A DNA stretch of 64,000 nt from Candidatus Cohnella colombiensis (GTDB lineage Bacteria > Bacillota > Bacilli > Paenibacillales > Paenibacillaceae), in the NCBI GenBank assembly GCA_029203125.1, contig CP119317.1, positions 558,001-622,000 of the forward strand, in the 5' to 3' direction. Shown here piece by piece: positions 42,132 to 50,757 of the stretch (positions are counted from its first letter, which is position 1; every line of letters begins with the position of its first letter). The translations under genes were made by a program, and so were the position numbers. The notes beneath the pieces are model-generated. The model did no database searches, had not been told where the DNA came from, and was given only the letters and a program-made list of their open reading frames with translations.

Positions 42132-42177
42132 TGTAAGCGCTTGAAGAAAATAAATTTTCAACTTGTAAGCGGTTTAT
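42132..42177 (+). promoter_or_regulatory. Two cre-like sites ahead of the mur operon
   Basis: TGTAAGCGCTTGAA (42132-42145) and TGTAAGCGGTTTAT (42164-42177) each fit the CcpA cre pattern TGWAANCGNTNWCA except at two 3' positions. They are 32 bases apart, about three helical turns, which suits cooperative catabolite repression of an amino-sugar operon. Confidence 0.5.
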
Positions 42178-42202
42178 TAATGTGATATAACATAAATAGA
42201 GA

Positions 42203-42250
42203 TTGAAATAAAACATCAGAATATTATTCCGATATGAAATTTTATTTCAA
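42203..42250 (+). promoter_or_regulatory. Long palindrome, probable MurR operator
   Basis: TTGAAATAAAA (42203-42213) and TTTTATTTCAA (42240-42250) are perfect 11-bp inverted arms. Inside the right half, TGAAA-TTTTA-TTTCA forms a compact RpiR-type dyad. The right arm ends 6 bases before the -35 box. Confidence 0.6.
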
Positions 42251-42256
42251 AATCTA

Positions 42257-42285
42257 TTGACGGAGAAACTTCGATAAAGTAGGAT
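42257..42285 (+). promoter_or_regulatory. Promoter of the mur operon
   Basis: TTGACG (42257-42262), a 17-base spacer and TAGGAT (42280-42285). The remaining ~75 bases to murQ form an untranslated leader. Confidence 0.6.
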
Positions 42286-42363
42286 GTGGATAAGGTAGTG
42301 TTAGTTTACATAACACAACTTGTTAATTACATGTTACTCGATTCGAGGAGAGGGAGGATGGCT

Positions 42364-43269
42364 ATGAATGACTACTTTGCGGGATTAACGACAGAAGCCG
42401 TGAATCCAGACACATTTATGATTGATGAATTTACGACGGAACAGATGGTCCAGTTAATGAACCAACAAGATGCTCTAGTCCCCGCGGCTATAACTGAGGT
42501 AATTCCTCAGATTACAAAGGCGGTAGATGTTCTACATCATAGGTTGTCTCATGGTGGAAGAATGTTTTATATAGGAGCTGGCACATCGGGAAGGTTGGGT
42601 GTTCTGGATGCTTCAGAATGTCCTCCTACCTTTGGTACAGATCCTTCCTTAGTACAAGGCTATATTGCTGGTGGTGATATTGCTTTGCGAAATGCAGTAG
42701 AAGGTTGTGAAGATGACGTTGATGAAGGGAGAGCGCTAATCGAAAGCATCGGTGTTACAGACAAAGATGTAATTATTGGGATTTCGGCGAGTGGTAGTGC
42801 AAGCTATGTGATTGCAGCTTTAAAGAAAGCAAAGGAACATGGGGCAGCTACTATTGGTGTTTGTAACAACAAAGGCTCAAAGTTTGAACCCATCGTAGAT
42901 GTTTGTATATCACCTGTTGTAGGTCCTGAGGTCATTAGTGGCTCGACTCGATTAAAGGCGGGAACTGCTCAAAAGCTGGTGCTAAATATGCTAACAACAT
43001 GCACCATGGTCAAGTTAGGAAAAACGTATAACAACTTAATGGTCGATCTAAAGGCAAGTAATATAAAGCTAGTAGATCGCTCAGTCCGAATGATTATGAA
43101 TACGACTGGTGTAGATGCTTCAACTGCCGCAGAAACACTTGAAAAAGCATCTATGAACTGTAAGTTGGCAATAATGATGATTAAAACGGGGTTAGAAGCA
43201 AAAGAAGCAGAGCACGCGCTTGACGCAAATGGAGGACGCTTGAAACAAGCAATCCTATCATTAGCTTAG
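42364..43269 (+). CDS. murQ: N-acetylmuramic acid 6-phosphate etherase
   Basis: A 301-residue SIS-domain enzyme that removes D-lactate from MurNAc-6P to give GlcNAc-6P. The signature GAGTSGRLGVLDASECPPTFG (shown as GAGTSGRLGVL and DASECPPTFG) lies about residues 60-80, and GISASGSASYV about 140. The C-terminal helical segment (GVDASTAAETLEKA) is the UBA-like lid. ATG 42358 and 42364 are both possible; GGAGG suits 42364. It is the first gene of a ten-gene unit for wall amino sugars. Confidence 0.96.
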   Translation: MNDYFAGLTTEAVNPDTFMIDEFTTEQMVQLMNQQDALVPAAITEVIPQITKAVDVLHHRLSHGGRMFYIGAGTSGRLGVLDASECPPTFGTDPSLVQGYIAGGDIALRNAVEGCEDDVDEGRALIESIGVTDKDVIIGISASGSASYVIAALKKAKEHGAATIGVCNNKGSKFEPIVDVCISPVVGPEVISGSTRLKAGTAQKLVLNMLTTCTMVKLGKTYNNLMVDLKASNIKLVDRSVRMIMNTTGVDASTAAETLEKASMNCKLAIMMIKTGLEAKEAEHALDANGGRLKQAILSLA

Positions 43270-43324
43270 GTGGAAAAAAGAAAAATAGGTTTGTTGCAAT
43301 TCATAATTGAGGAGGCTACTATCA

Positions 43325-44779
43325 ATGAAAAAAAGTTTGCGTGTATCAACTCTAATGCTGTCAGTAATTATGATTTTATCCCTATTATCCGCTTGTGCAG
43401 GTAAAGCTAATAACTCTCCAGCTGCAAGCTCCGGGAGCCCAAGCAGCAGTAACAGCAACAGTGTTTCTGAGAATAAAGATACGATCACTGCGTTATTGCC
43501 TCCAGTGTCGGCTAACTACCAAGCACGTTTTACTGATATGGAAAAAGAATTTAATCAATTGTATCCACACCTGACTTTGAAAATCGAACCAGCGAGCTGG
43601 GAAGATATGACGCAAAAGCTGGATACACAAGTCAATGCAGGTTCACCTCCAGATATCGCATGGGTTGGTGCTGCTTCGACTTCTAAATATGCAGCACTAG
43701 ATGTTCTACTTGATCTGAATTCTGTACTTTCGGATGAAGTGAAAGCGGATTATGACGCAGTTGCAATGAAATACTTCCAATTGGGCGATGCGCAATATGG
43801 TTTGCCAGCTTACTTGGCAATTCATTCGATCGGCGGTAACAAACAGTTCTTAGAGGACGCGGGTATCGACTGGAGAAATGTTCAACAAAACGGTTGGACT
43901 TATGATCAATTCCGCGATGCAATCAGTAAAGGTGTTGTTAAAAACGATAAAGGTGAAACAGATCGATATGGTTTTGTTTTCGCAACATCTGGTGTTACCT
44001 CTAAAGACTATCTAAGCATTATGGCTAAATCCGCCGGTTTGCCGGACTACTTTGATACGAACCTTAAGTTCTCTTACACAAGCAAAAACTTCTTAGGTTT
44101 ACTTGAAGGTATCCGTCAATTGATTGATGATGGCTCGATGCCTAAAGAACTAAGCTCTATCGATGCAGGCAAGCGTTGGAACATGTTCCTAACTGGCCAA
44201 ACGATGATCACAGGTAAAGGTCTAGCGAGCTTTGAAAACTCTGCACGTCTAAACAATGCGAAAATTAAAGCAAATGATGGTTCAGCTGTAGCAAATTCTA
44301 TCGAAGCTGATTACATTGCGCTTCCTGTTCCTACATTTAACGGTGCTCAATATATCCCTACATCCGTTGTTGATGGCTACATTGCGCTTCGTGGCAAAAA
44401 AGCTCCTTCTGAAGAGCATATTAAAAATATTGGTTTAGCGATTAATTTCCTATCTTCCGGATCCATTGCGGCTAACTACAGTAATGAGCTGTTCTTAACG
44501 CCAATTACAAAGTCTGCTCGTGATGCTGCAGTGCTTGAAGAGTATCCTCGTAATGAAGATAACATTAAAGCAGACCAAATCATGATGTCAAAGGCTGTTC
44601 CAGCTCGTACAGATATTCCAACTGATCTAGCTGCTGCAGCAATTAAAATTGAAACGGAAGTAATCGTTCCTAAACTACAAGCGTTGCTAGCGAATGAAAT
44701 TACTCCACAAGCGATGTATGATGCAGTTAAAGCAGCAGCAATTAAAGCCTTCGGTGCTGATGGGGTTGTCGTTGACTAG
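43325..44779 (+). CDS. ABC transporter sugar-binding lipoprotein
   Basis: A 484-residue extracellular solute-binding protein (family 1). The lipobox LLSAC follows a hydrophobic signal sequence, so the mature protein is lipid-anchored at Cys. The rest fits the Maltose-binding-like fold (ARFTDMEKEFNQLYPHLTLK, SPPDIAWVGAAS). From its place between murQ and anmK, it probably binds MurNAc, anhydro-MurNAc or MurNAc-GlcNAc. GAGGAGG precedes ATG 43325. A hairpin after the gene separates it from the permeases. Confidence 0.88.
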   Translation: MKKSLRVSTLMLSVIMILSLLSACAGKANNSPAASSGSPSSSNSNSVSENKDTITALLPPVSANYQARFTDMEKEFNQLYPHLTLKIEPASWEDMTQKLDTQVNAGSPPDIAWVGAASTSKYAALDVLLDLNSVLSDEVKADYDAVAMKYFQLGDAQYGLPAYLAIHSIGGNKQFLEDAGIDWRNVQQNGWTYDQFRDAISKGVVKNDKGETDRYGFVFATSGVTSKDYLSIMAKSAGLPDYFDTNLKFSYTSKNFLGLLEGIRQLIDDGSMPKELSSIDAGKRWNMFLTGQTMITGKGLASFENSARLNNAKIKANDGSAVANSIEADYIALPVPTFNGAQYIPTSVVDGYIALRGKKAPSEEHIKNIGLAINFLSSGSIAANYSNELFLTPITKSARDAAVLEEYPRNEDNIKADQIMMSKAVPARTDIPTDLAAAAIKIETEVIVPKLQALLANEITPQAMYDAVKAAAIKAFGADGVVVD

Positions 44780-44800
44780 GTTGTCCTAGACTCGCAGGTG

Positions 44801-44831
44801 AAAGCTGTACGTAGCTACAACGTACAGCTTT
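44801..44831 (+). promoter_or_regulatory. Intercistronic hairpin after the binding-protein gene
   Basis: AAAGCTGTACGT pairs with ACGTACAGCTTT (12 bp) around 7 bases, with the tail CCTTGCG. Such hairpins protect the 3' end of a binding-protein transcript and lower expression of the permeases that follow. Confidence 0.75.
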
Positions 44832-44884
44832 CCTTGCGAATGAGTCTAAAGCTTGTATTGCTTTAAGAAGAGAGGTGCGACCCA

Positions 44885-45796
44885 ATGAATCAATTGAATC
44901 AAATGTTAACAAAAAGAAAAAAATTGAAGCTTGAAAGTGACTCAGGCTGGGGATACTCGTTTATTGCAATAGCACTTATTGCTTTTTCTTTGTTTACTGC
45001 CTATCCAGTAATTAATGCTTTTATAATCAGCATGCAAAACTATCGTCCATTAGGGTCCACATATGTCGGCCTTGAAAACTTCATTAACACATTTTCAGAT
45101 GCGCTCTTTTGGAAAGCATTGAAAAACACGTTGGTATATACGTTATTAACTGTTCCAGTTAATATCTTTCTATCTTTTATGGTTGCAATTTTGATTATAC
45201 CTTTCTCGAAGAGAACTCAAACGACATTCAAAGCCGTATTTTACTTGCCGGCTGTAGCATCAGGTGTAGCACTTGCTGTTGTATGGCTGTGGATCTTCGA
45301 CCCGTTGAAGTCAGGTATTGCCAATCAAGTTGTGGGTTTTTTTGGGGCGTCTAATCAAAACTGGCTTGGCTCCAGTGCGACTGCAATGTTTTCACTTGTA
45401 TTAATGTCTTGGCTATCCAGTCACGGTACAGCCATTATTATCTATCTAGCTGCATTACTAGGTATTGACAACAGCTATTATGAAGCAGCTGAAATTGACG
45501 GTGCGAATTTCTTGCAAAAGCTTTGGTATATCGTCGTTCCTTTCCTTAAGCCAACAACGCTATTCCTACTTGTTACTGGTGTCATTGGTTCCTTCCAAGT
45601 ATTCCAAAACGCTTATCTCATGACAGGCGGCGGACCAGACCATGCAACAACTATGGTAGGTTTATTGATCTTTAACAATGCGTTCACATATTTTGAGTTT
45701 GGTGAGGCAGCAGCACAATCATTGCTTCTGGCAGCGATTATCGCAATTATTTCATTCATTCAATTTAAGTTTTTGGGTAAAGATGTTGAATACTAG
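44885..45796 (+). CDS. ABC sugar transporter permease 1
   Basis: A 303-residue, six-helix permease of the MalF/UgpA type. The cytoplasmic coupling loop EAAEIDGANFLQKLWYIVVP matches the EAA motif that contacts the ATPase. It pairs with the next permease. GAGGTG lies ahead of the ATG. No ATP-binding subunit is encoded nearby; carbohydrate importers of this type usually share a common MsmX-like ATPase encoded elsewhere. Confidence 0.92.
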   Translation: MNQLNQMLTKRKKLKLESDSGWGYSFIAIALIAFSLFTAYPVINAFIISMQNYRPLGSTYVGLENFINTFSDALFWKALKNTLVYTLLTVPVNIFLSFMVAILIIPFSKRTQTTFKAVFYLPAVASGVALAVVWLWIFDPLKSGIANQVVGFFGASNQNWLGSSATAMFSLVLMSWLSSHGTAIIIYLAALLGIDNSYYEAAEIDGANFLQKLWYIVVPFLKPTTLFLLVTGVIGSFQVFQNAYLMTGGGPDHATTMVGLLIFNNAFTYFEFGEAAAQSLLLAAIIAIISFIQFKFLGKDVEY

Positions 45797-45814
45797 GAAA
45801 AGGGGGCGGATACT

Positions 45815-46675
45815 ATGAGTTTATACAACAATGACACCAAAAGCAGAGGGTATCTGTTCGTTCGTAATGGTCTAATCATTACGTTCCTTATCCTATTTGC
45901 CGTTGCTACAATTTTTCCAATCTATTTTATGATCATTTCCTCATTCGGTGATCCGGTAGAAGCTGGTGCAATGAGCTATTCTATCTTCCCTTCGAAGATT
46001 TCATTTGAATCCTATAAATTCTTCTTTAACTTCAGCCCTCATTCATGGGATTGGTTATTGAACTCAACGATTGTGGCAGCGTGTATTACGATAACTAACG
46101 TGTTTTTTGCTACACTTGCAGGATATGCTTTTGCGAAAATGAAATTTAAAGGGAAAAACATTTTGTTCGCTATTTTGCTTGGATCTATGATGATTCCTGG
46201 TCAAGTTACACAGGTTCCACTATATATTTTGGTCGTAAATATATTCGAGTTACAAAATACGTATACAGCGCTGATTATGCCAAGCATAGTAACGGTGTAT
46301 AACATTTTCTTGGTTAAGCAGTTTATGACTTCCATTCCTAAGGAAATTATTGAGGCTGCTAAAATCGAAGGATGTTCGCAACCGAAAATTTTCTGGTATA
46401 TCATTATGCCGCTATCTAAAACAGTTATGGCTGTATTAGCTATCCTTACGTTCATGTCCGCATGGAATGAATTCTTCTGGCCATTCCTAGTTACGAATAC
46501 GATGGATATGCAAACGATTCAGGTCGGCTTGAAAAACTTCCGCTTTGCGAATACGACTTACTTTGCACCTATGATGGCAGGAGCAACAATTTCAGCCATT
46601 CCAATGTTTATATTGTTCTTCAGCTTGCAAAAATACTTCCTTGAAGGGGTAACAGTTGGAGCGGTGAAAGGCTAA
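45815..46675 (+). CDS. ABC sugar transporter permease 2
   Basis: A 286-residue permease of the MalG/UgpE type, with six helices and the EAA motif EAAKIEGCSQPKIFWYIIMP. It has AAAGGGGG ahead of the ATG, and its stop overlaps the anmK start as TAATG, so import and phosphorylation are translationally linked. Confidence 0.92.
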   Translation: MSLYNNDTKSRGYLFVRNGLIITFLILFAVATIFPIYFMIISSFGDPVEAGAMSYSIFPSKISFESYKFFFNFSPHSWDWLLNSTIVAACITITNVFFATLAGYAFAKMKFKGKNILFAILLGSMMIPGQVTQVPLYILVVNIFELQNTYTALIMPSIVTVYNIFLVKQFMTSIPKEIIEAAKIEGCSQPKIFWYIIMPLSKTVMAVLAILTFMSAWNEFFWPFLVTNTMDMQTIQVGLKNFRFANTTYFAPMMAGATISAIPMFILFFSLQKYFLEGVTVGAVKG

Positions 46676-47883
46676 TGGACAAACAATCAAAAGTCGATGC
46701 AACATACTTAGTTGGCCTGATGTCTGGTACATCAGTAGATGGTATTGATGCAGCAGTAATTAAACTCTCTCCAGTATTGGATCAAGAGCATGGAGTTGAG
46801 GTTACATTATTGGCTTTTGAGAACACTCCTTTTCCGATGCATGTGAGAAACCTCATATTTGAGCTTTTTGATCTGGCTAACGCCACGATTGATAAAGTTG
46901 GCGCAATGAACATGTGGCTGGGCGAATTATACGCCCAAGCCACATTATCCGTTATAGGGAAATGCGGACTTGAGCCGTCACAAATATTTGCAGTAGGTTC
47001 ACATGGCCAAACGATCTATCATGCGCCGGAAGAGAATGTTATGGACGGCTATAACTTGCATTGTACAGTTCAGATTGGTGAGGGTGCAGTTATCGCAAAT
47101 CGCACAGGAATTCCTTGCGTTTCAGACTTTCGGGTCGCCGACATGGCAATGGGTGGTCAAGGAGCGCCGTTAGTACCCTTTACTGAATATTTATTGTTTA
47201 ACCATCCAGAGAAAACTCTTCTGCTACAAAATATTGGTGGAATAGGCAATGTGACCGTTCTTCCGGCAAATGCCTCTCTGGAAAATGTATATGCCTTTGA
47301 TACGGGTCCTGGGAATATGATTATCGATGGACTTGTATCGCAACTGTATGCGCCAATGACTATGGACATTGGTGGCGAAATTGGTGCGACCGGTCAAGTG
47401 ATTGATGAGCTTTTGCAATGGATGCAGCAAGATGAATATTATACGATGCCATTGCCAAAATCGACAGGCAGAGAACGATTTGGCCAACCCTACGTAGCAC
47501 AAATAATTGAATTGATGATCGCTAATGACTGGAAGAGTGAAGATGTGATTGCAACAGCTACATTCTTAACCGCATGGAGCATCGTCGATAGCTATAATCG
47601 GTATATTGCGCCACAGCATCAAGCTCAGCAATTGTTAGTTGGTGGCGGTGGCAGCTATAACAAAACGCTAATGCGAAATTTACAGCAATTATTTGCACTC
47701 TATAACGTACAGGTACTGACACAGGAGGATATCGGTGGCAATAGTGACGCTAAGGAAGCAGTTGCCTTCGCTTTATTAGCGTATTATACGATGAAGCGCT
47801 TGCCAAACAATATTCCGCTAGTCACGGGAGCTTCTCAACCAGTAGTTATGGGGAAAGTTTCCTGGCCCTATCGCGATCGTTAA
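46675..47883 (+). CDS. anmK: Anhydro-N-acetylmuramic acid kinase
   Basis: A 402-residue ASKHA kinase that cleaves the 1,6-anhydro bond and phosphorylates to MurNAc-6P. Signature MSGTSVDGIDAAVIKL (residues 14-29), SHGQTIYH and FDTGPGNMIIDG. Length is normal (~380-400). It overlaps the permease gene by one base. In Gram-positives, anhydro-MurNAc would come from outside, e.g. by lytic transglycosylases of other bacteria. Confidence 0.95.
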   Translation: MDKQSKVDATYLVGLMSGTSVDGIDAAVIKLSPVLDQEHGVEVTLLAFENTPFPMHVRNLIFELFDLANATIDKVGAMNMWLGELYAQATLSVIGKCGLEPSQIFAVGSHGQTIYHAPEENVMDGYNLHCTVQIGEGAVIANRTGIPCVSDFRVADMAMGGQGAPLVPFTEYLLFNHPEKTLLLQNIGGIGNVTVLPANASLENVYAFDTGPGNMIIDGLVSQLYAPMTMDIGGEIGATGQVIDELLQWMQQDEYYTMPLPKSTGRERFGQPYVAQIIELMIANDWKSEDVIATATFLTAWSIVDSYNRYIAPQHQAQQLLVGGGGSYNKTLMRNLQQLFALYNVQVLTQEDIGGNSDAKEAVAFALLAYYTMKRLPNNIPLVTGASQPVVMGKVSWPYRDR

Positions 47884-47895
47884 CAGGAGGCTTGA

Positions 47896-48867
47896 ATGAT
47901 GCAAATTAGACCCTTTTCTATTGAAGATCTTCCTGCAGTTGTAGCGCTTTGGAATCGAGAGGCTACTAAATATGACTACAAATCATTTACTGAACGAGAG
48001 TTTCAAGACACCTTCATTGATCATCCTTACTTCGATGCGCAGTGTATCTGGTTAGGCTGTGATGAACAAGGGATTGTTGGATTTGCAGCTGGCTGTAGTG
48101 GTCTTGATCTCCCACTTGGAGATGTAGCCGGGTATATTACAAGTGTTATTTTGGATGCCGATGTCGCTTCTCCAGAGTTATACGATGCATTTCTTGTAAA
48201 CATAGAAAATAGATTCAAAGAGCTTGGGAAAAAACAAGCGGAAGTATTGTTTTTTAACCCCGTTAAGCTGAAATGGTGTATTCCAAGTGCTCCACAGTAT
48301 GAGCATAATAATGCCCCAGGCATTAGTAAAGACCAGCCATTATACGATGCATTAATCGCTAGAGGCTATGTGGATCGCGCGACGCAATGTGGCATGTACT
48401 TAAAGCTCGGAAGCTTTATTGTTCCTGAGGATATTATTAGCAAAGAGACTCAAGCAAGTCGTAATGGCTATGATGTTAGGCCTTACACCCCTGAAATGCA
48501 TAACGGACTTGAAGCAACGCTTGCTGCCTTGCAAAATCCGCAGTGGCAAAAGGATGTTGCTACTTATGTGAAGAATGGCGCCCCTCTTGTTGTAGCTGTA
48601 TACGGTAAAGAGGTTGTTGGCTTTGCAGGCCCGATTATTTCTGAGCCTGATGGTCGAGCATTTTTTTGCGGGATTGGTGTGCATCCAGATCATGAGGGTC
48701 ATGGTCTGGGCAGTGTATTATTTTTTCGAATGGTTGAAGCTTTTCAACGTGTAGGCTGTCAATATATCTCGTTATTCACTGGCAGTAATAATCCGGCTCT
48801 TCGAATCTATGAAAAAGCGGGTTTCGCTGTTGAAAAGCAATTTTCTATATTACGGAGGGAATTTTAG
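47896..48867 (+). CDS. Tandem GNAT acetyltransferase
   Basis: A 323-residue protein with two GNAT domains. The second is complete, with the acetyl-CoA loop GVHPDHEGHGLGSVLFF (about residues 258-274) and SNNPALRIYEKAGFAVEK; the first (residues 1-130) is less conserved. The substrate is unknown. Its place inside the mur operon suggests acetylation of an amino sugar or amino-sugar-peptide, for example reversing the deacetylase encoded next. AGGAGG lies ahead of two adjacent ATGs (47896, 47899). Confidence 0.75.
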   Translation: MMQIRPFSIEDLPAVVALWNREATKYDYKSFTEREFQDTFIDHPYFDAQCIWLGCDEQGIVGFAAGCSGLDLPLGDVAGYITSVILDADVASPELYDAFLVNIENRFKELGKKQAEVLFFNPVKLKWCIPSAPQYEHNNAPGISKDQPLYDALIARGYVDRATQCGMYLKLGSFIVPEDIISKETQASRNGYDVRPYTPEMHNGLEATLAALQNPQWQKDVATYVKNGAPLVVAVYGKEVVGFAGPIISEPDGRAFFCGIGVHPDHEGHGLGSVLFFRMVEAFQRVGCQYISLFTGSNNPALRIYEKAGFAVEKQFSILRREF

Positions 48868-48869
48868 AG

Positions 48870-49574
48870 ATGAGCGAAAAATTAACAGTATTAGCAATTG
48901 GGGCGCATGTTGGCGATGTGGAGCTAGCATCTGGCGGTGTACTGGCTAGTCATAGTTTAAAGGGAGATCGCATTGTGACATTGGCACTAACTGCAGGTGA
49001 AAGAGGGGTACCGGCAGGACAGGATATGAAGGAGTATCGTCAGCAAAAAGTGAAGGAAGCAGAAGTATTTGCTCAGATGCTTGGCGGTGAAGCGATTGTG
49101 TTCGATTATTGTGACGGAGAGCTGCCTGACAATGAGAAAGTTCGGATGGAGGTATGCGATGTAATTCGTCGCGTGAAGCCCAACATCATTATTACACACT
49201 GGAAAAACAGTATGCACAAGGATCATGCGCTGACGCATCATATCGTTAACGATGCTCGTTTCTTTGCAAGCCTGCCAACCTTTGAACGAGAGCATCCTGC
49301 TCACTTTGCCGCAAGACTATACTATTCCGAAAACTGGGAAGATGCTGTTGATTATGTTCCTTACGTATACGTGGATTTTGACCAAGCGGCATTTGATCTT
49401 TGGATTGATGCTTTAAGCAAGCATTGGTTCGTTACCAATAGTAAATCTTTTAAATATATGGATTACTATAAAGCCTTAGCTGTTGTTCGCGGCTGTGAAG
49501 CAAGAAAAACATATGCAGAAGCTTTTATGGTACCTGCTGAAACGATGAAGGTTAGACAACCGAGTCTTTGGTAA
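48870..49574 (+). CDS. PIG-L/LmbE family deacetylase-like protein
   Basis: A 234-residue protein of the zinc-dependent GlcNAc deacetylase family. The N-terminal motif AIGAHVGDVELASGG corresponds to the usual AHPDDE: the His and the second Asp (zinc ligands) are kept, but the first Asp, the usual catalytic base, is Gly. A later HWKNSMHKDHALTHH provides the third zinc ligand region. It may deacetylate amino sugars with another base or act differently. It starts 2 bases after the GNAT gene. Confidence 0.78.
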   Translation: MSEKLTVLAIGAHVGDVELASGGVLASHSLKGDRIVTLALTAGERGVPAGQDMKEYRQQKVKEAEVFAQMLGGEAIVFDYCDGELPDNEKVRMEVCDVIRRVKPNIIITHWKNSMHKDHALTHHIVNDARFFASLPTFEREHPAHFAARLYYSENWEDAVDYVPYVYVDFDQAAFDLWIDALSKHWFVTNSKSFKYMDYYKALAVVRGCEARKTYAEAFMVPAETMKVRQPSLW

Positions 49575-49597
49575 CAATTGAACGGAGGTAGCTTCAT

Positions 49598-50740
49598 ATG
49601 GTGTTAAATGGGATCGATTCGATTACGAAGTATCGTCATTTGTTTGAAGGTAAGCGTGTAGGACTCATTACAGCGCCGACAGGGGTTACCAAAGATTTTA
49701 AATCTACGATTACCATCTTGCATGAAAATTTTAATCTTACTACGATGTTTTCACCTGAGCATGGCGTTCGTGGAGATTTGGATGCAGGGGCACTAGTAGA
49801 CACGTATAGGGATCCCTTTACGAATGTTCCAGTCTATAGCCTATATCGTAAAGATTCTAAGCGTTTAACAAAAGATATGCTGGATGAAGTCGATATCGTT
49901 GTATACGATATTCAAGATGTGGGTGTACGATATTACACATTTATATATACGATGCTGTATGCACTTGAGGATTGTGCGAAGGCAGGTGTTGAATTTGTTG
50001 TTCTCGATCGCGTCAATCCGCTGAATGGGTTGGACGTTGAAGGGAATATATTAAAACCAAACTTCAAATCCTTTGTCGGAAATTACGAGCTAGCTGTGCG
50101 ATACGGGCTAACAGCCGGTGAAGTAGCAACGATGGCAAATGATCAAATGAGCTGGAATGCATCGCTTCATGTTGTTCGTTTGGAAGGCTGGGAACGGCGC
50201 ATGTCCTTCCCGGATACAGGCTTAACCTGGGTTCATCCTTCACTTGGAATTCCGCGATATGAAACAGCGTTACTATATTCAGGCACATGCCTATTTGAAG
50301 GTACGAATTGCTCCGAGGGTCGCGGTACAACCTTCCCGTTTGAAATGATTGGCGCTCCTTTCATTCAAGCGCAGCAATTGGCGGATGCGATGAACGCCAA
50401 AGCCATTCCGGGAGTACGTTTTCGCCCTGTTCATTTCAAGCCAACATCATCTAAGCATAATGGCGAGCTATGCGGCGGGGTACAAATTTATATTACAGAC
50501 ATCCAAGTGTTGAAGCCGCTTGAAGTAGGCGTAACCTTATTATTTACGATAAGAGATTTATATGAGCAATTTGCATTCCTGCCTCCAGTGAAAGAGGGCT
50601 CACGTCCATTTATCGATTTATTGGGCGGAGACAGCATATATCGTACAGCAAATATCCAAGCAAAGCAGTTGCTTGAACAGTTTGCAGAGGAAAGCAAGCA
50701 ATTTGCGGAAATGAAACAGCAATATCATTTATATCGCTAG
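49598..50740 (+). CDS. namZ: Exo-beta-N-acetylmuramidase (NamZ/YbbC, DUF1343), no signal peptide
   Basis: A 380-residue DUF1343 protein. Motifs seen: LITAPTGVTKD, MFSPEHGVRGDLDAGA, VVYDIQDVGVRYYTF and LDRVNPLNG. B. subtilis NamZ (YbbC) releases MurNAc from the non-reducing end of MurNAc-GlcNAc and is exported. Here the protein starts MVLNGIDSITKYRHLFEGKR with no hydrophobic signal sequence, so it should act in the cytoplasm on imported disaccharides. GGAGG is present ahead of the ATG. It is followed by nagZ after 17 bases. Confidence 0.9.
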   Translation: MVLNGIDSITKYRHLFEGKRVGLITAPTGVTKDFKSTITILHENFNLTTMFSPEHGVRGDLDAGALVDTYRDPFTNVPVYSLYRKDSKRLTKDMLDEVDIVVYDIQDVGVRYYTFIYTMLYALEDCAKAGVEFVVLDRVNPLNGLDVEGNILKPNFKSFVGNYELAVRYGLTAGEVATMANDQMSWNASLHVVRLEGWERRMSFPDTGLTWVHPSLGIPRYETALLYSGTCLFEGTNCSEGRGTTFPFEMIGAPFIQAQQLADAMNAKAIPGVRFRPVHFKPTSSKHNGELCGGVQIYITDIQVLKPLEVGVTLLFTIRDLYEQFAFLPPVKEGSRPFIDLLGGDSIYRTANIQAKQLLEQFAEESKQFAEMKQQYHLYR

Positions 50741-50757
50741 AGGATGGGGAGCAATTG

